From Dioscorea cayenensis subsp. rotundata (Eukaryota > Streptophyta > Magnoliopsida > Dioscoreales > Dioscoreaceae), in assembly GCF_009730915.1 (NCBI RefSeq), contig NW_024086611.1:36445-100444 (forward strand): DNA of 64,000 bases, in the 5' to 3' direction. Of the stretch, positions 44,955-56,108 are shown piece after piece. How positions within the stretch are numbered: position 1 is the first letter of the stretch; each line of letters starts with the position of its first letter. A model generated the notes under the pieces. It was not told the origin of the DNA. It was given only the letters and a program-made list of their open reading frames with translations, and searched no databases. A program made the position numbers and the translations under genes.

Positions 44955-46310
44955 TCGCATGGCTCTTACTCTTGCGCGTCTCGAAGAAGAAGTCCGTGCA
45001 AGTATTCGGCAGTTTCAAATCAGCTTGCGGTCTAAGGTATTCATTATGGTTTTTGTTAACTATTCATTACGAAGAGACGTTTCGGTTTTGGTTTGTGATT
45101 TTGTTTTTGTTGGAAGACATTGAAGCTTTCGGGGATTAATCAGTTTGGGGTTTTGTTAGTCTGCGAGGGAGATGTCTCGGCTAGGGTTTTTGTTTTTGTT
45201 TTACATTTTTCGTCTATGTATCTGATCGAAATGGTTTTTCCGATTGTTGTGCTTTTGTGTAATGTTTATAATCTACGTTTACCCTTTCGGTTGATATGGT
45301 TGCGGTTGTAAAAAATGAGGGTCTCCGTTTAAAGCAATGAAGACTTTACCGTTTAAGTTAGATTCGTCTCCGTTTAATTATTTGTATCTCTGTTTTAATA
45401 GTATACGTCGCTTGCTTAAAAATGATATCGGTGTTTAAAAGCGAGTGTTTACTGGTTTAACAAATTACATTTTCAAACAACATGATGTCTTTGTGTATTA
45501 TCGCGAGGCTTGTGATTATGGCGGTCGATCTAGTTAATGGGCGATGCTACTTGACACGTGTAGTGGAGGCCAGTGAGGTGAGAGTGAAAGTTCGCATGAT
45601 CCCTCGAAACCTTTGGGAGATCATCAGAAGAACACCGATTCACAGCATTCTTGAGTTGGAAGTCGTATACCAAGAGCGGGCCCTTCTTGACTCTCTGTTG
45701 CGGAGATCGATAACCCGCTGATAAATTCGAGGGATCGGGGAAAGCATCTTGACTTTCGGGGACTGAAGATGTGGCATCGTTCTTGCTGCGTTGCGATGGG
45801 GAGGCGATCGTGTTTTGAAGAAGAAAACACGGTCGGCTTTCGAAGAGGTATTTGATCGAAGGCGTCACGAGAGAGCACGGAGACTCCATCGAGGAGCACT
45901 CTTGACAACTTTCGTTGGAGCGAGAGGGAGAAGAGGAGAATTTTTGCCAAACTCGATGGTGTACCTCCACAGGTACAATCCTCTTCCCAAATACCTCACC
46001 TTTCGGTTCCTAAACTGGATCGTTGATTATGTCGATGATCTACGGAATGGGGGCGCTACGCGTAGGGCGCATGGCGCACTGAAGTGGCTTATGGAGGGAC
46101 GTACCACAAGCCGCTGCACGAGTCGCGATCTAGATGCGCGGGGAAGAAGACCAACACCGGGTATGTTAAGGGTTGCGGTGGCGCTTAACATCTCGGTTTC
46201 TGGTGGCCGGAGCCGGAAGAAAGATCCGTTTCTACAGATCCCAAGGATGTGTGCTACGGTGAAAATACTACGGAAGCGGCGGCGATAGAGACGAGTTTGT
46301 CGTCTCTCGA
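44955..46310 (+). pseudogene. PMD-like (plant mobile domain) transposon gene remnant
   Basis: A first exon-like piece reads MALTLARLEEEVRASIRQFQ at 44959. After a GTTTAA-rich spacer the frame from about 45495 reads MIPRNLWEIIRRTPIHSILE then LEVVYQERALLDSLLRR, close to the RRTPF...FLKALLE start of PMD proteins. Around 45980-46180, fragments of three frames read KYLTFRFLNWIVDYVDDL, then GKKTNTGYVKGC and VALNI. These are PMD-style strings, but frame changes are very frequent. The call is from motif memory and is tentative. Confidence 0.4.
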
Positions 46311-46329
46311 AGGAAAAGAGGTAATAATT

Positions 46330-48900
46330 CAAAAATATTTTGTTTAGCGTAGGCGTTAACGTTTAACCATATCATTTACCGGTTTAACTTTATTCATCTA
46401 TCGTTTAACATTATAACTTACAGTTTAACTTTGTTCGACTACTGGTTTAAACTTTTTAGTTTAATGTTTAATTTGTTTGTTCTTTGTTTAACACAATAGG
46501 TTATAACGTTTTAAATATCTGAGTTACATGTGTAAATATAGTTTTAATTGTTTTAAAACTAAATAATTTCGCTAAGATTGTTTGCTTTCACATACTAGTT
46601 TCACGAGTGGAGTTCGTGAATCTTGATGAAAAGTATTTGTTAAGACGGCTAGGTGATCCGGATGCTATGTGCTCGGGAGCAGCTTGCTCAGGCAGATGAG
46701 AGGCTGACCTCTTCCTTGCTTGTTGGGCCTGCAGTTCTACCTTCCGGGCCAAAAGCGCATTCGTCGGAGGCAGGCCTCTCACCAGCAGGCCGTGGCTTCT
46801 TTGACCAGGCGTGTCGGCCCCGAGGCGTGGCGGCTCCACTGCCGGCGCTGGCGAGGATGTCGTCTGCGACTCTCATCTTGCGAGCTTGCCCGGATTTTTG
46901 ATAATGAGGGTTCCCTCGGCTTGTCGCTCGGGTGGGCGTTGGAAGGCGGTCAGCGGTCATGTCAGTGCGCCTTCCTTGAACAAATGAAGCGCTTGGGCGG
47001 ATCGCCGTCGGAGTTCGGCGAGCGAGGACATCGTCGGTGGCCCTTGACGGCCTCGTTCGAAGCTTGCAAGGGAAAATAATAATGCCTCAAAATCTTCACG
47101 CGTCTTGGTGAGCGATGAAATAATAGCGGCAGCCATCGGCGGCACGCATCCGGCGGTGATGTTGTTAGCGTTGATAACATGCCCATCACGGTGGAGGAAG
47201 ATTGAAGATGGCGTTGAGTTCTGCGCGGTGGAAAAAGATAGATCGACTACTATTGTTGGCGACATCATGCCATCTGAGTGGAGCCCGTGCACGACGATCG
47301 CGGCGTCAAAGATGGACGCAATCCATGAAGAGAACAACCGGGACAACGTTGTGTACTCCCGTTGATCTTTCGCTGCCCTAGTGGAACTCCGCGGTTGAGG
47401 AAGGTCGTTGAGTCTGATCCTCGGCGAGTGGAATTCACGGTGGAACCAGCGGTGACCGTCGCGCGTCAGCGGACACAATCCACTGAGAACAAGAAGCATG
47501 TAAGGAAGTGTCTCCCGATTGATCTTTGCCGTCGTTGCCCCCGTTAAAGGAAGCGATAAAAAGTAGAAGAACCGGAGAAGTCTTCGTTTCGAAGAAAAAA
47601 ATACGTTAATGATCGCACCTCGATAAGTCGGCGAGGAGTTGATAAGGATCTTCCTCAAGCGCCCTATGAACAAGTAAGTTTGAAGTTTTTATGATATTGT
47701 TTTAAAAGCTGTTTTAGTTACCATTTAAGTAGGAGGCGTTAACGTTTAAAAATTCTGCAGATAACATTTAACTTATAAGTGATACCCTTTAAATATTACC
47801 GTTACTGGTTTAAACATTCAATATAGAATTTAAAGTTTATACTTTAACGTTTAATTTTTATACCTACAACATTGTTTACATGTCTTTTGTTCAGATTCGA
47901 CCTGACAGCATGGCGTGTGGAAGAATGACTCTGTCGGCACCACCGCAGGCGATCTATTCGACACGCTCGAGGGAAGGAGATGAGTCGCGAGGCGATGTGA
48001 TGGGCGCGTCGTATATATCTTGCAAAAGGCGATGGCGTAGTGCCATATCGTTATAAGAAGCGTGCCTCCATCCACCTGACGGCTGGCCTTGTTACATGTC
48101 AAAGCGGGCGGCGGCGCGCATGAATCACGATGGCTATGATTGGAGATGCGCTTGGCGCGACTTGCATGAAGTGGACATCGTCGTCCTCCGATAATTATGA
48201 GTGGCCACTTCCAGTCATGAGAGTCCTTGACAATGAAAAACAAGAATACGAGGCGTTATTCTTCAGTGACAGCGAAGAATCACGATAAAGCAGCGCTAGA
48301 AATGGTAAGTGCTTTAATAATTTGTGTTTGTGTAATAGTGTTCGGTAAATAATCGGCATTCTAATATGAACTTGTATATCTCAGCGCAGTGGAACCTATT
48401 CGACCTCTGATATCGACATGGGTTAGGGCGAGTGGCGGCCTGAAGTACCCGCTTGTTCGACGGCTGAAAGCCCGCAGCGGAAAAAAGGAAGTGTCATCTG
48501 CGAGCGTCATGTTATCACGGTTTGATCGGCGATTACTCGCCCGGTGAAAGCTCTCGAAAGTACCCTGTGAGGCAGCGTCCCTTATCTTTGCGATTAAGGT
48601 ATGTTTCCGCATACTTAGGGAGGGAGGGCGGCCGTGACATCGCGGCCAGGAGAGTCTTGCTAGCGGGTTCTTAGTCGTTCTTTCTATATTTGTATCACGA
48701 TTCTTTCTTTAATAATCCAGTTCATTGTTTAACATACACTTTCAGTGTTTAAGTATATATAGTTCATTGTGTAAATATCAATGTAATTGTTTAAACTCCG
48801 TTTCTTTGTGTAAAAGCGAACGAGGAGTGTCGCATAGCGAGGTCATAGTCGTTGTATAGGTGTAATAGTTTGAATGTAAACCGGTTTAAATTCGATTCAT
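46330..48900 (+). other. Coding-like GC-rich blocks separated by GTTTAA-rich spacers
   Basis: Blocks at 46600-47100, 47100-47600, 47890-48300 and 48390-48650 have high GC and CG-rich codons. None shows a recognised domain, and open frames occur on both strands with no clear choice. Spacers at 46330-46580, 47680-47890 and 48680-48900 carry GTTTAA about every 20-30 bases. Confidence 0.35.
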
Positions 48901-49539
48901 TTTCAGAAAGAACATGACAAATTTTACTCGATGTAAATGTACATGTATCTAGAAATTCAATTAAATTCATTCATGTTTCGTTTTGAGGTTACGTTCTTGT
49001 TGGATGATATTGTAGTCCGTGAGGCACATTATCGAGGTAGGATTCTGCTTTTCATTTTTCATTTTTCATTATCGGCTAATATCAACATTCATTTTAAGCT
49101 GTATAATGATAACTTTTTGCCCTTTAACTTTCGTTTTCTCTGTTTTAAGTTTAGGTTTCTCTGTTTAAATTTAATATTTTACTTTTTAAAATATCCTTAT
49201 TATTTAATAATATCAATGTAATTACAACAAAAATATACTTAATATTTTTACGATTTAAAAATATCCTTATTACTTAATAATCTCTTATAGAGTGTAATGT
49301 AATGTTCGATTTTTATGTGCGGCGGGAGTGGAAAGCGGCTTGGGGAACCGGCGTGTAGTAGTGCAACGGGGAACCGCTAGCACCATCCCGTTAGTACATT
49401 TTAAGCGGATACAAATTTATTTTAAAGCGATAAAAATAACGATTAAAGCAGAGAATAAAATATTTAAAGCGTAAGAGATATATTTAAAATATAAAGTTCA
49501 ATATTTAAACAATAATAAGAAGTATATACACAATGCCTA

Positions 49540-50490
49540 GTCGAAGACAGATTCATTCCACGATCTGCGATTGTGACACGAAAGCGATAGCGATGGCTAC
49601 GACGCAACTTGCGGACCTCGGACGCTTACGACTCGATCCTCTTTTCGTCTAGGACACTCGGGTTGCCTTCTCGTCGCGGCGAGTCGTCAAAGCCTGATTC
49701 GCGATTTTTCATCCATCGACTGTCGTTTGTCGGTATGGGGAATATAGCTTCCTTATACGCCATTTTTGAAGTCGAAGCTTCCTTCCACGATCACCGGTGT
49801 TTCTCGTTCTTGATAATTTGAAGTCAAAATTCCTTTTGATTGCAAAAATTCCTAAGTCGTCTCGAAATGTTCAACGCCTCAAAACATTGTCCAATATCCA
49901 GCGACAACACTTCGACTTGATCGGATGAGGAAGGAAGGCATGCCACACCCTCGGGCTCGCCATGATGTGGAGCGAAGCGGCTGCAGTTACATTCACTGCC
50001 AACACTTTGGTTTAAGCGAACACGATCAATATTTAGCGAGAGACACAAAAATATTTAAGCGATAAACATAAATCTTAAAGCGTTAAAACAAAAAGTTAAA
50101 TAATAAGTTAATAAGTTATTCGGAGCAATAGTGTTTAAATGGAAACTTGATAAATGTAAAGCGATGGCGAGGGATAATAAACAATAATTAACTTCTACAA
50201 CTATATAAACATAAGCGAGAAGAAACTTACATGCAGAAGAACTCGTTTTCGGTGGGAGATACGATGCCACATCATCATCTCCCAACAACAAGAATCAACA
50301 ATGAACAGTTTGAAGATGGAGTGCACGTGACACATGCTGCTGGAAGTCAACCCTCGTTTTATATGAGACGTACCGTTTTATGTCCATCGGGTGTGATAAA
50401 CTTCACTCTCGACACGGGAAATACTCGAGGACCCCATCGGCTCACATATTTCATTAACACTTTGATTCCCAAGAAGTCGGTGCAGTGAAC
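49540..50490 (-). other. Possible minus-strand gene of the same element
   Basis: Minus-strand frames around 50048-49600 read GEPEGVACLPSSSDQVEVLS and LDIGQCFEALNIS, then a continuation in another frame. Spacers here carry TTTAAGCGA and TTAAAGCG on the plus strand, that is CGCTTTAA on the minus strand, mirroring the left half. No domain was recognised. Confidence 0.25.
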
Positions 50491-50578
50491 ATTAGCACTC
50501 AAATCCTCCCGTTGTATCTAGCAATAGCACAAAAACTCTCCATAATTTAATCGGAAGAGCTAAAATTGAATACACCAA

Positions 50579-50671
50579 ATGAGAAGAAGAAAAGAAAAGA
50601 AGAAGAAAAGAAGAAGAAAAAGAAGAAGAAGAAGAACAAGAACAAGAACAAGAACAAGAAGAACAAGATAT
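50579..50671 (+). repeat. Purine-rich (GAA)n/(AAGAAC)n low-complexity tract
   Basis: About 90 bases of GAAGAAA and GAACAA units. They produce serine- or phenylalanine-rich spurious frames on the minus strand. Confidence 0.95.
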
Positions 50672-51465
50672 GAGCCCTTCTAAACTTTGTTTGAGAAAAA
50701 GCAAGCGGGAGGCATTGAAAAACTATGCATAAAAGAAAGTTATGATTGAGGCGCCATTTTTCCCACCTTTTGCAGAGGGCAAAAAGGAATTTCATATCGT
50801 GGACCCACTTCAACTTACGTCGCGGGGTTAAAAGGAATGTAAAATATAACGGAGAGTCTCAAAGGGGTGTGCAAAAAGTTGGAGGGGTTTTTGGGAAGTT
50901 TTGAAAATTACGATGGGTGAACAGTAATTTTCCCCTATATATATCATGACTTTGCAAAATAATATCATAAAACCCTCCTACAAAAGTACACATCATAAAA
51001 AATGAAAACACACACCAACATAACAAAACAATGAAAAAATTATAAGCAACCATCAAGAATACAACACTCTCCCTAACAAAACAAATGAAAAAACACAAAC
51101 CAATAAAAAAACAACTCATTCAACTCCTTTCACAATAATATCCTTTCATAATTATGAAGCATTATTTATCACAAAAAAATACCAAAGTAAAAGAAAAAAA
51201 AAATTTAACCATAGACATCACTAATTTCGTCTTAATATTCGAATAGAAAACATCTACCGGATTCTTGCAACATATTAGCATTTCAACATTTAAAGTCAAA
51301 CAACTTCAACATAAACAAATTTTCCAAAAACTTAGAAAACATATTGCAACACCATCTCCACAAAATAACATTGTTTATAACATATTTCAAATAAGTTCCA
51401 TCATTGCTTTTGGGTGGCCTTGTACAGCTTGTCCATCATCTTTAGTCACCACCATCCATCATGCT

Positions 51466-52546
51466 TCATTCATGTGGGTCATCGCCATAACCTAACCAAT
51501 TCAACAATAGGGGCTTACGTTCCTCGGGTGGACATCTCATTAAACCTTCCAACAACTTAGGGATCTTTACTGAGGAACCCATGTAAGCATTGCTCAAAAT
51601 AGGATGTGAGAGCTCTAAATCTTTAAGCATACCCCACACATCATACTCCTTCATAGGATCGATGGTAGATGCTTGAACTAGATATTGGTTGATTGAATAA
51701 TAGCATCAGAACTCCCCAAGTGACGTAGACAAATCCGAAAGTTGTCATCATGATTAGTATATCTTTTGCTCTTCTCTGGATCTAGATGAACTTGGAGCTT
51801 GAAATTGTGATTGTTGATTTGTATCCACTGGTGATGCTCCAACTTCATCTTTGATGTCATTTTCAACTGTGTTTTCATTTTCACCCAAATTCTCTAAGTT
51901 CACAGTGTTTTGAGAAACCAACAAATCAATTTCATCAATTGTGTTTCTTGATGTATTTCCTTCATTTCGCACCCTTCGCTGACCCTCATTTACAGCCTGA
52001 GTTTTCCGACTTCTTGCCCTAGTTGCCACTCGTCCGTCCCATACTGATTGAACCATATTCTCATAATTTCTAACTCTTTTGTTCATCCATTCAATGACTT
52101 ACTGTTTTGGCCTATATATGAAACAATGTTATTAATAAATATACATTAAATGTTCACATACAAATCAATTTCACCATTTTCTCAAAGAAACTTACCTCAA
52201 TTAAATGTTGCCATACTTCTGGCTCAGCATTCCACATTTCTGTAGTTGGATTCCATGCGAATCCACTCATTCCATTTTTGAAAATGTCATAGCACTTTAT
52301 AAATGCCCTCTTTAAATTTTTCATGCGGTTCTGGGCTCTTTCTTTATTTATTAGCTTGTCCAAAAATTTACCTTTCAGTTCATTGACTATGTTATCTAAT
52401 GCGTGTGTAGTAAAGGTTCCACCAACTCTGTTTCCCATTGCTTGTTGATGTAAGTATGCATCAATCAAGGCGTCATCCATATTCAAAGTCCATGTACAAG
52501 TGTTACTTCCACCACCAACATTTGAACTTGTTTTCTTCTTTGACAT
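51466..52546 (-). pseudogene. PIF/Harbinger ORF1: Myb/SANT-like DNA-binding protein
   Basis: Exon 1, 52546-52196, starts MSKKKTSSNVGGGSNTCTWT and contains WTLNMDDALIDAYLHQQAMG, AQNRMKNLKRAFIKCYDIFK and SGFAWNPTTEMWNAEPEVWQ, the plant Myb/SANT-like (Myb_DNA-bind_3) domain. It splices (GAG|GTAAGT) to exon 2 at 52111, which after one frame change reads MNKRVRNYENM, a serine-rich linker, and ends with LLNWLGYGDDPHE at 51466. In PIF/Harbinger elements this protein assists the transposase in DNA binding and nuclear import. Two or three frame breaks disable the copy as written. Confidence 0.8.
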
Positions 52547-52773
52547 ATTGTAAACTACATCAACATGAACACAAAACTGTTAATAATATAAATGTAGATT
52601 ACATTAGTAAAATATAAAAATGCATCAAGGAATATGAATGTCTTACAAATTAAAGTAAAATTCATACAAAGGGTTTACAAGTCATACAAAGTTAAATTCT
52701 CACAAAATTACAATGTCACAACTCATTCAACTATTAAACTTATTACAACAACAACTATTAAACCTCATTCAAC

Positions 52774-54162
52774 TCATTCAACATGGTTAAGCTCACATTT
52801 CGAGCTTGCTATAGCATCCCTAATAATCTCTCCTTCAATGGTTTCTTCATTGTTTTTCCCGATGTTAAAGTGATCTTCGACTTGTACTTCATCTCCTCGA
52901 TTTCGTTGTCAACTGAGCAATTAAGTTATCATCGTGATCCACACCCATTAAATAATTATGCAAGATACAACAAGCAAAATAATTGCCTTTTATGCTTTCT
53001 AAAACCATAATGCGGCTCTGTTGAGCTTCCTATAATAGGAAAACGTTTCTTGAGCACACCAAATGCTCGTTCAATAGCATTTCGTAGAGACGCATGACGA
53101 AGATTGAATAATTCACGTGGATTCCGTGGCGGATTCCTTGAATACTCCTTCAAGTGATATCGCTGCCCTCTATATGGTGTAATAAGCCCTTTTCTTAACA
53201 TGAATCCAGCATCAACAAGATAATATTTTCCTAAACATTAAATGGACAATGTTATTTTATTGTCTAAGTATATATGGTCTTTAATAAAATTTTATAGCTT
53301 ATAAAAAAGTACCTTCAGGAATATTTAGCGGAGAAGCTCTACTTAAAGCATTTTTCATAATTCTTGAATCAGAGGCTGTGCCTTCCCATCCTAGTAATAC
53401 ATACGAGAATTTTAAATCGAATGTGCATGCAGCAACACATTTTGTGTTGGATATTCCTTCCTTCCACGATATCTAGAGGCGTCGGTATTGGGAACTTTTA
53501 CATGAATATGTGTTCCATCAATTGCATCAATACAATCCTAAGATAAATTTAATATTTTATTTAAACCAAACACATAATTGTAATACAATTATAGTTCAAT
53601 TATAATTTAATGGAGAGTCAATTACCTTAAAAATATGGATAGAAATCTACTCGCTACGCAGAATTTCGAAGGGATTTGTGAGGCATCCGGTTGCACTAGG
53701 TATTTTTCATCTATTTCCACTATAGCTTCCAATACATTATGAAAATGACGGACTATTGTCTCACGAGAGCGGCGGAAAAAAAACGATAGTTCACGATGTG
53801 AGACATTATGACCTAGTAAATAAAGTGTTTTTTGCAACTTGTTCCTCCACGGACACTTGCAAAGTTGGTCGGAGACCTCCGTCTTTAACTAATATTTCAC
53901 ATAATCCTAAGAAAGCTCTAGGGCTCATTCTTATCATGTTATGACATAGATCACTTGTAAGCAAATGTGACATTAGTTCATCTCTTGCTTGGTCTCCTTG
54001 AAGCCGTAATTCACGGGTCATTTTATTACTAACATATTTATGTTCCTTCTTGCGCCTTGCAATCCAACTTATTACTATAATTATAACTTGAATTGACGCT
54101 AAATGATGCAACCGTTGCAACTTTATGAAAGTATTGTCCAACAACCTTTTTCTATCTGCCAT
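52774..54162 (-). pseudogene. PIF/Harbinger transposase (DDE superfamily)
   Basis: Minus-strand reading from MADRKRLLDNTFIKLQRLHH (54162) to GEIIRDAIASSKCELNHVE and a stop at 52774. Motifs in order: FLGLCEILVKDGGLRPTLQV, VEEQVAKTLYLLGHNVSHRE, DCIDAIDGTHIHVKVP with the first catalytic Asp, YYLVDAGFMLRKGLITPYRG with the second, and AIERAFGVLKKRFPI with the Glu. Two introns are likely (near 53550-53620 and 53230-53330). All three acidic residues survive, but several single-base frame changes are present. With ORF1 immediately downstream on the same strand it is the standard PIF/Harbinger pair. Confidence 0.85.
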
Positions 54163-54280
54163 CTAATAAAAATTAATTATTAATATTTGTAAAAAAAATA
54201 GAAGTAGAAAATCGATAGCAAACTAATTAACAATGTTTGCATGCTTATCTAATTTAATAAACAAATCAAGGAGATAGAAC

Positions 54281-54380
54281 AAATAATAATAATAATTATA
54301 ATAATAATAATAATAATAATAAATTATTATTATTATAATATTATGAAGCATTCACGCACATGCCTCTCTAATTTCAGCAC

Positions 54381-54434
<54 letters not shown>
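54281..54434 (+). repeat. Two (AAT)n microsatellites
   Basis: AAT runs at about 54283-54340 and 54380-54434, upstream of the transposase start. Confidence 0.95.
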
Positions 54435-54952
54435 TGAAGGACTTGCACACATGTGCAAATATGAGCTTATAAGTTATCAAATATTTCAGTATTCTTTAAC
54501 ATTCCTGCGTGTGCACAATGAAAGTGAGAGATATTTCCAAGCATTCAGAAATCACATCATTATATCCAGGCAATCAGTTATCAAATATTTCAGCTTTCTT
54601 TAAAAATCTGGATTAAAAAACTTTGACATGAAAAAAAGATGAATAGGTGAGCTGTTTACCATTTTTAGACTAGGTGAATCTAGGTAAAAGTAATTGGTGA
54701 CAGTTAAGTGAAAAGTATATGTTTCAATGTTTCATATCTCAATTTTTTTCTCCTTTTTTGTTTGAGGAAAAGAAAAGGAAATCATCACTGATGGCCAAAT
54801 AAAAATTAAGCTTAAGGCTATACTGTTGGACTTGGAAATTATTCTACTCACAAACTTCTACGTATGAGAATATATATAACAAATTCCTATATATATATAT
54901 AAAAAACACCTTTTACACTTGACTTCTAACCTTCTTTGTCCCATGGAAGCAG

Positions 54953-55351
54953 GCAATGAGAATATCATACTTCATTTGCTTGATAGGATGGCTAGCAATC
55001 TACTTTGTGGAGGTTCATTATCTGAACTTAGTACTTTCATGCTTAAGTTATTCATTTATTAAAGCTTGTAAATTTTCTTAATACGTTTGATTTTTCTTTA
55101 TATAAAAAAGGGTGCCCTGTTGCTAGACATTGGAAGAATTTCCACAGGATATGGAATTGGAATTCTCTCATATGTGGTATGCTTTCTAATGCAGAGGCTT
55201 ATAAAATAATTTTGATCTCCCATAACTAAATTGAAAAATAACCTCACATGGAAGTTCAACAAAATTTAATGGTTTTGTTCTATAGGTACCAATCTTAATA
55301 GCTAAGATTGCACCAAAGAATTTACGTGGTGGACTTACAACCTTGAACCAG
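54953..55351 (+). pseudogene. ERD6-like sugar transporter fragment, three spliced exons
   Basis: Exons 54953-55012, 55111-55176 and 55286-55351 (20, 22 and 22 codons, all phase 0, each with AG before and GT after) read AMRISYFICLIGWLAIYFVE, GALLLDIGRISTGYGIGILS with YV, and VPILIAKIAPKNLRGGLTTL with NQ. This is the stretch covering roughly residues 120-185 of plant ERD6-like monosaccharide transporters of the vacuole, which have about 480 residues. The usual VPVYIAEI is VPILIAKI. The frame and introns are intact, but the rest of the gene is absent on both sides. It lies upstream of the PIF transposase, on the opposite strand, inside the same TAA-flanked block, which points to capture of genomic DNA with introns. 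Confidence 0.8.
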
Positions 55352-55879
55352 GTGAATAAGTCTAGTATAATGGTGTGATTTCTGAATACTTGGAAAATAT
55401 CTCTCACTTAAATGATTTGTGGCTAACAGAAATAGTTTCTGCCAAGAATTTAAAAGCTTACAAAAGAAAAGGATGGCAACATTAGGTGCCAAGCAGGCTG
55501 TTGATGAAAATTTTAAAAACATTTTATTGCACATAATAATTTCAGCACAAGAACAATTTATAAGCTCATATAAGAGAACAACTGAAGACAAATGAAAGTG
55601 ATTCAAGAAACTCACTCAAAAAAAGCTCACAAATTTCTTTCTGGTATGCAAATCGAGTATTCACTGGAATTTATCACTGGAAAAACCCCGCAACACAAGG
55701 TACCAAATCAAATGATGCACAATGTAACAAACAATGAAGTTATAAAAACACATCCGGACAGACTTTTTTAACCTTGGAAGACTTCAATCAAGTCGAGGGA
55801 GAGCTTCGTAGAGGAAGCACCGGATCAACACATGCTGGAAATGGTTGCTGGAAACTCTACCAGCAAATGTATATGGGGG

Positions 55880-56105
55880 CAGGAATATAATTAATTGATT
55901 TTAAAAAGGGCATTTTGGTCATGGAAAAATTTCAACCCTCCAAAACCCCCCATTTTGGAGGGTTGAAAATGGGGGTTAGATGGAGGTTTTTCAACCCTCC
56001 ATTTAACCCCCAACTACCATACCTTCAATGAAATCTTGGATACAAGCAAAGGTTAAATAACAACCTTCCCTTACAAAACCTCCATCTACCCTCCCAAGCA
56101 AAGCC
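55880..56105 (-). repeat. Right PIF/Harbinger terminal region
   Basis: Ends CCAAGCAAAGCC followed by TAA. Contains a stem-forming pair around 55930-55970 (TCAACCCTCCAAAACCCCCC against its near complement) and other CAACCCTCC repeats. Confidence 0.65.
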
Positions 56106-56108
56106 TAA

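Larger units (their letters stand above)
44650..50940. mobile_element. Degenerate Mutator/PMD-type element with GTTTAA-rich spacers
   Basis: GC-rich coding-like blocks alternate with AT-rich spacers. The left half has plus-strand PMD-like pieces; the right part (49.55-50.05 kb) has a better minus-strand reading. The right edge reads outwards as GGGGAAAATTACTGTTCACCC, a form common at plant MULE ends. The left edge shows only weak similarity (AAAAACCCCT in both), so the borders are not proved. Confidence 0.4.
44391..56105. mobile_element. Large PIF/Harbinger-type block with nested DNA and cargo
   Basis: TAA|GGCTTTGCTTGG at 44388-44402 and CCAAGCAAAGCC|TAA at 56094-56108 form a perfect 12-bp inverted repeat with a 3-bp TAA duplication, the PIF/Harbinger signature. 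Both ends also share a roughly 200-bp sub-terminal style, including a second TTGTTTGGAT or TTGCTTGTATCC motif and a TGCCCTT motif about 200 bp in. The block is 11.7 kb and contains a PIF transposase and a Myb/SANT ORF (minus strand), a sugar transporter fragment, and about 6 kb of a different transposon-like unit. The reading as one element with a nested insertion is an inference. Confidence 0.55.

Noticed and set aside
45530-45970. Minus-strand frame of about 146 codons
   Set aside because: It is antisense to the PMD-like plus-strand reading, which has recognisable strings.
46957-47673. Longest minus-strand open frame (about 238 codons)
   Set aside because: It lies in GC-rich DNA where stops are rare, shows no domain, and overlaps plus-strand coding-like blocks of the same element. 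It may be an antisense shadow.
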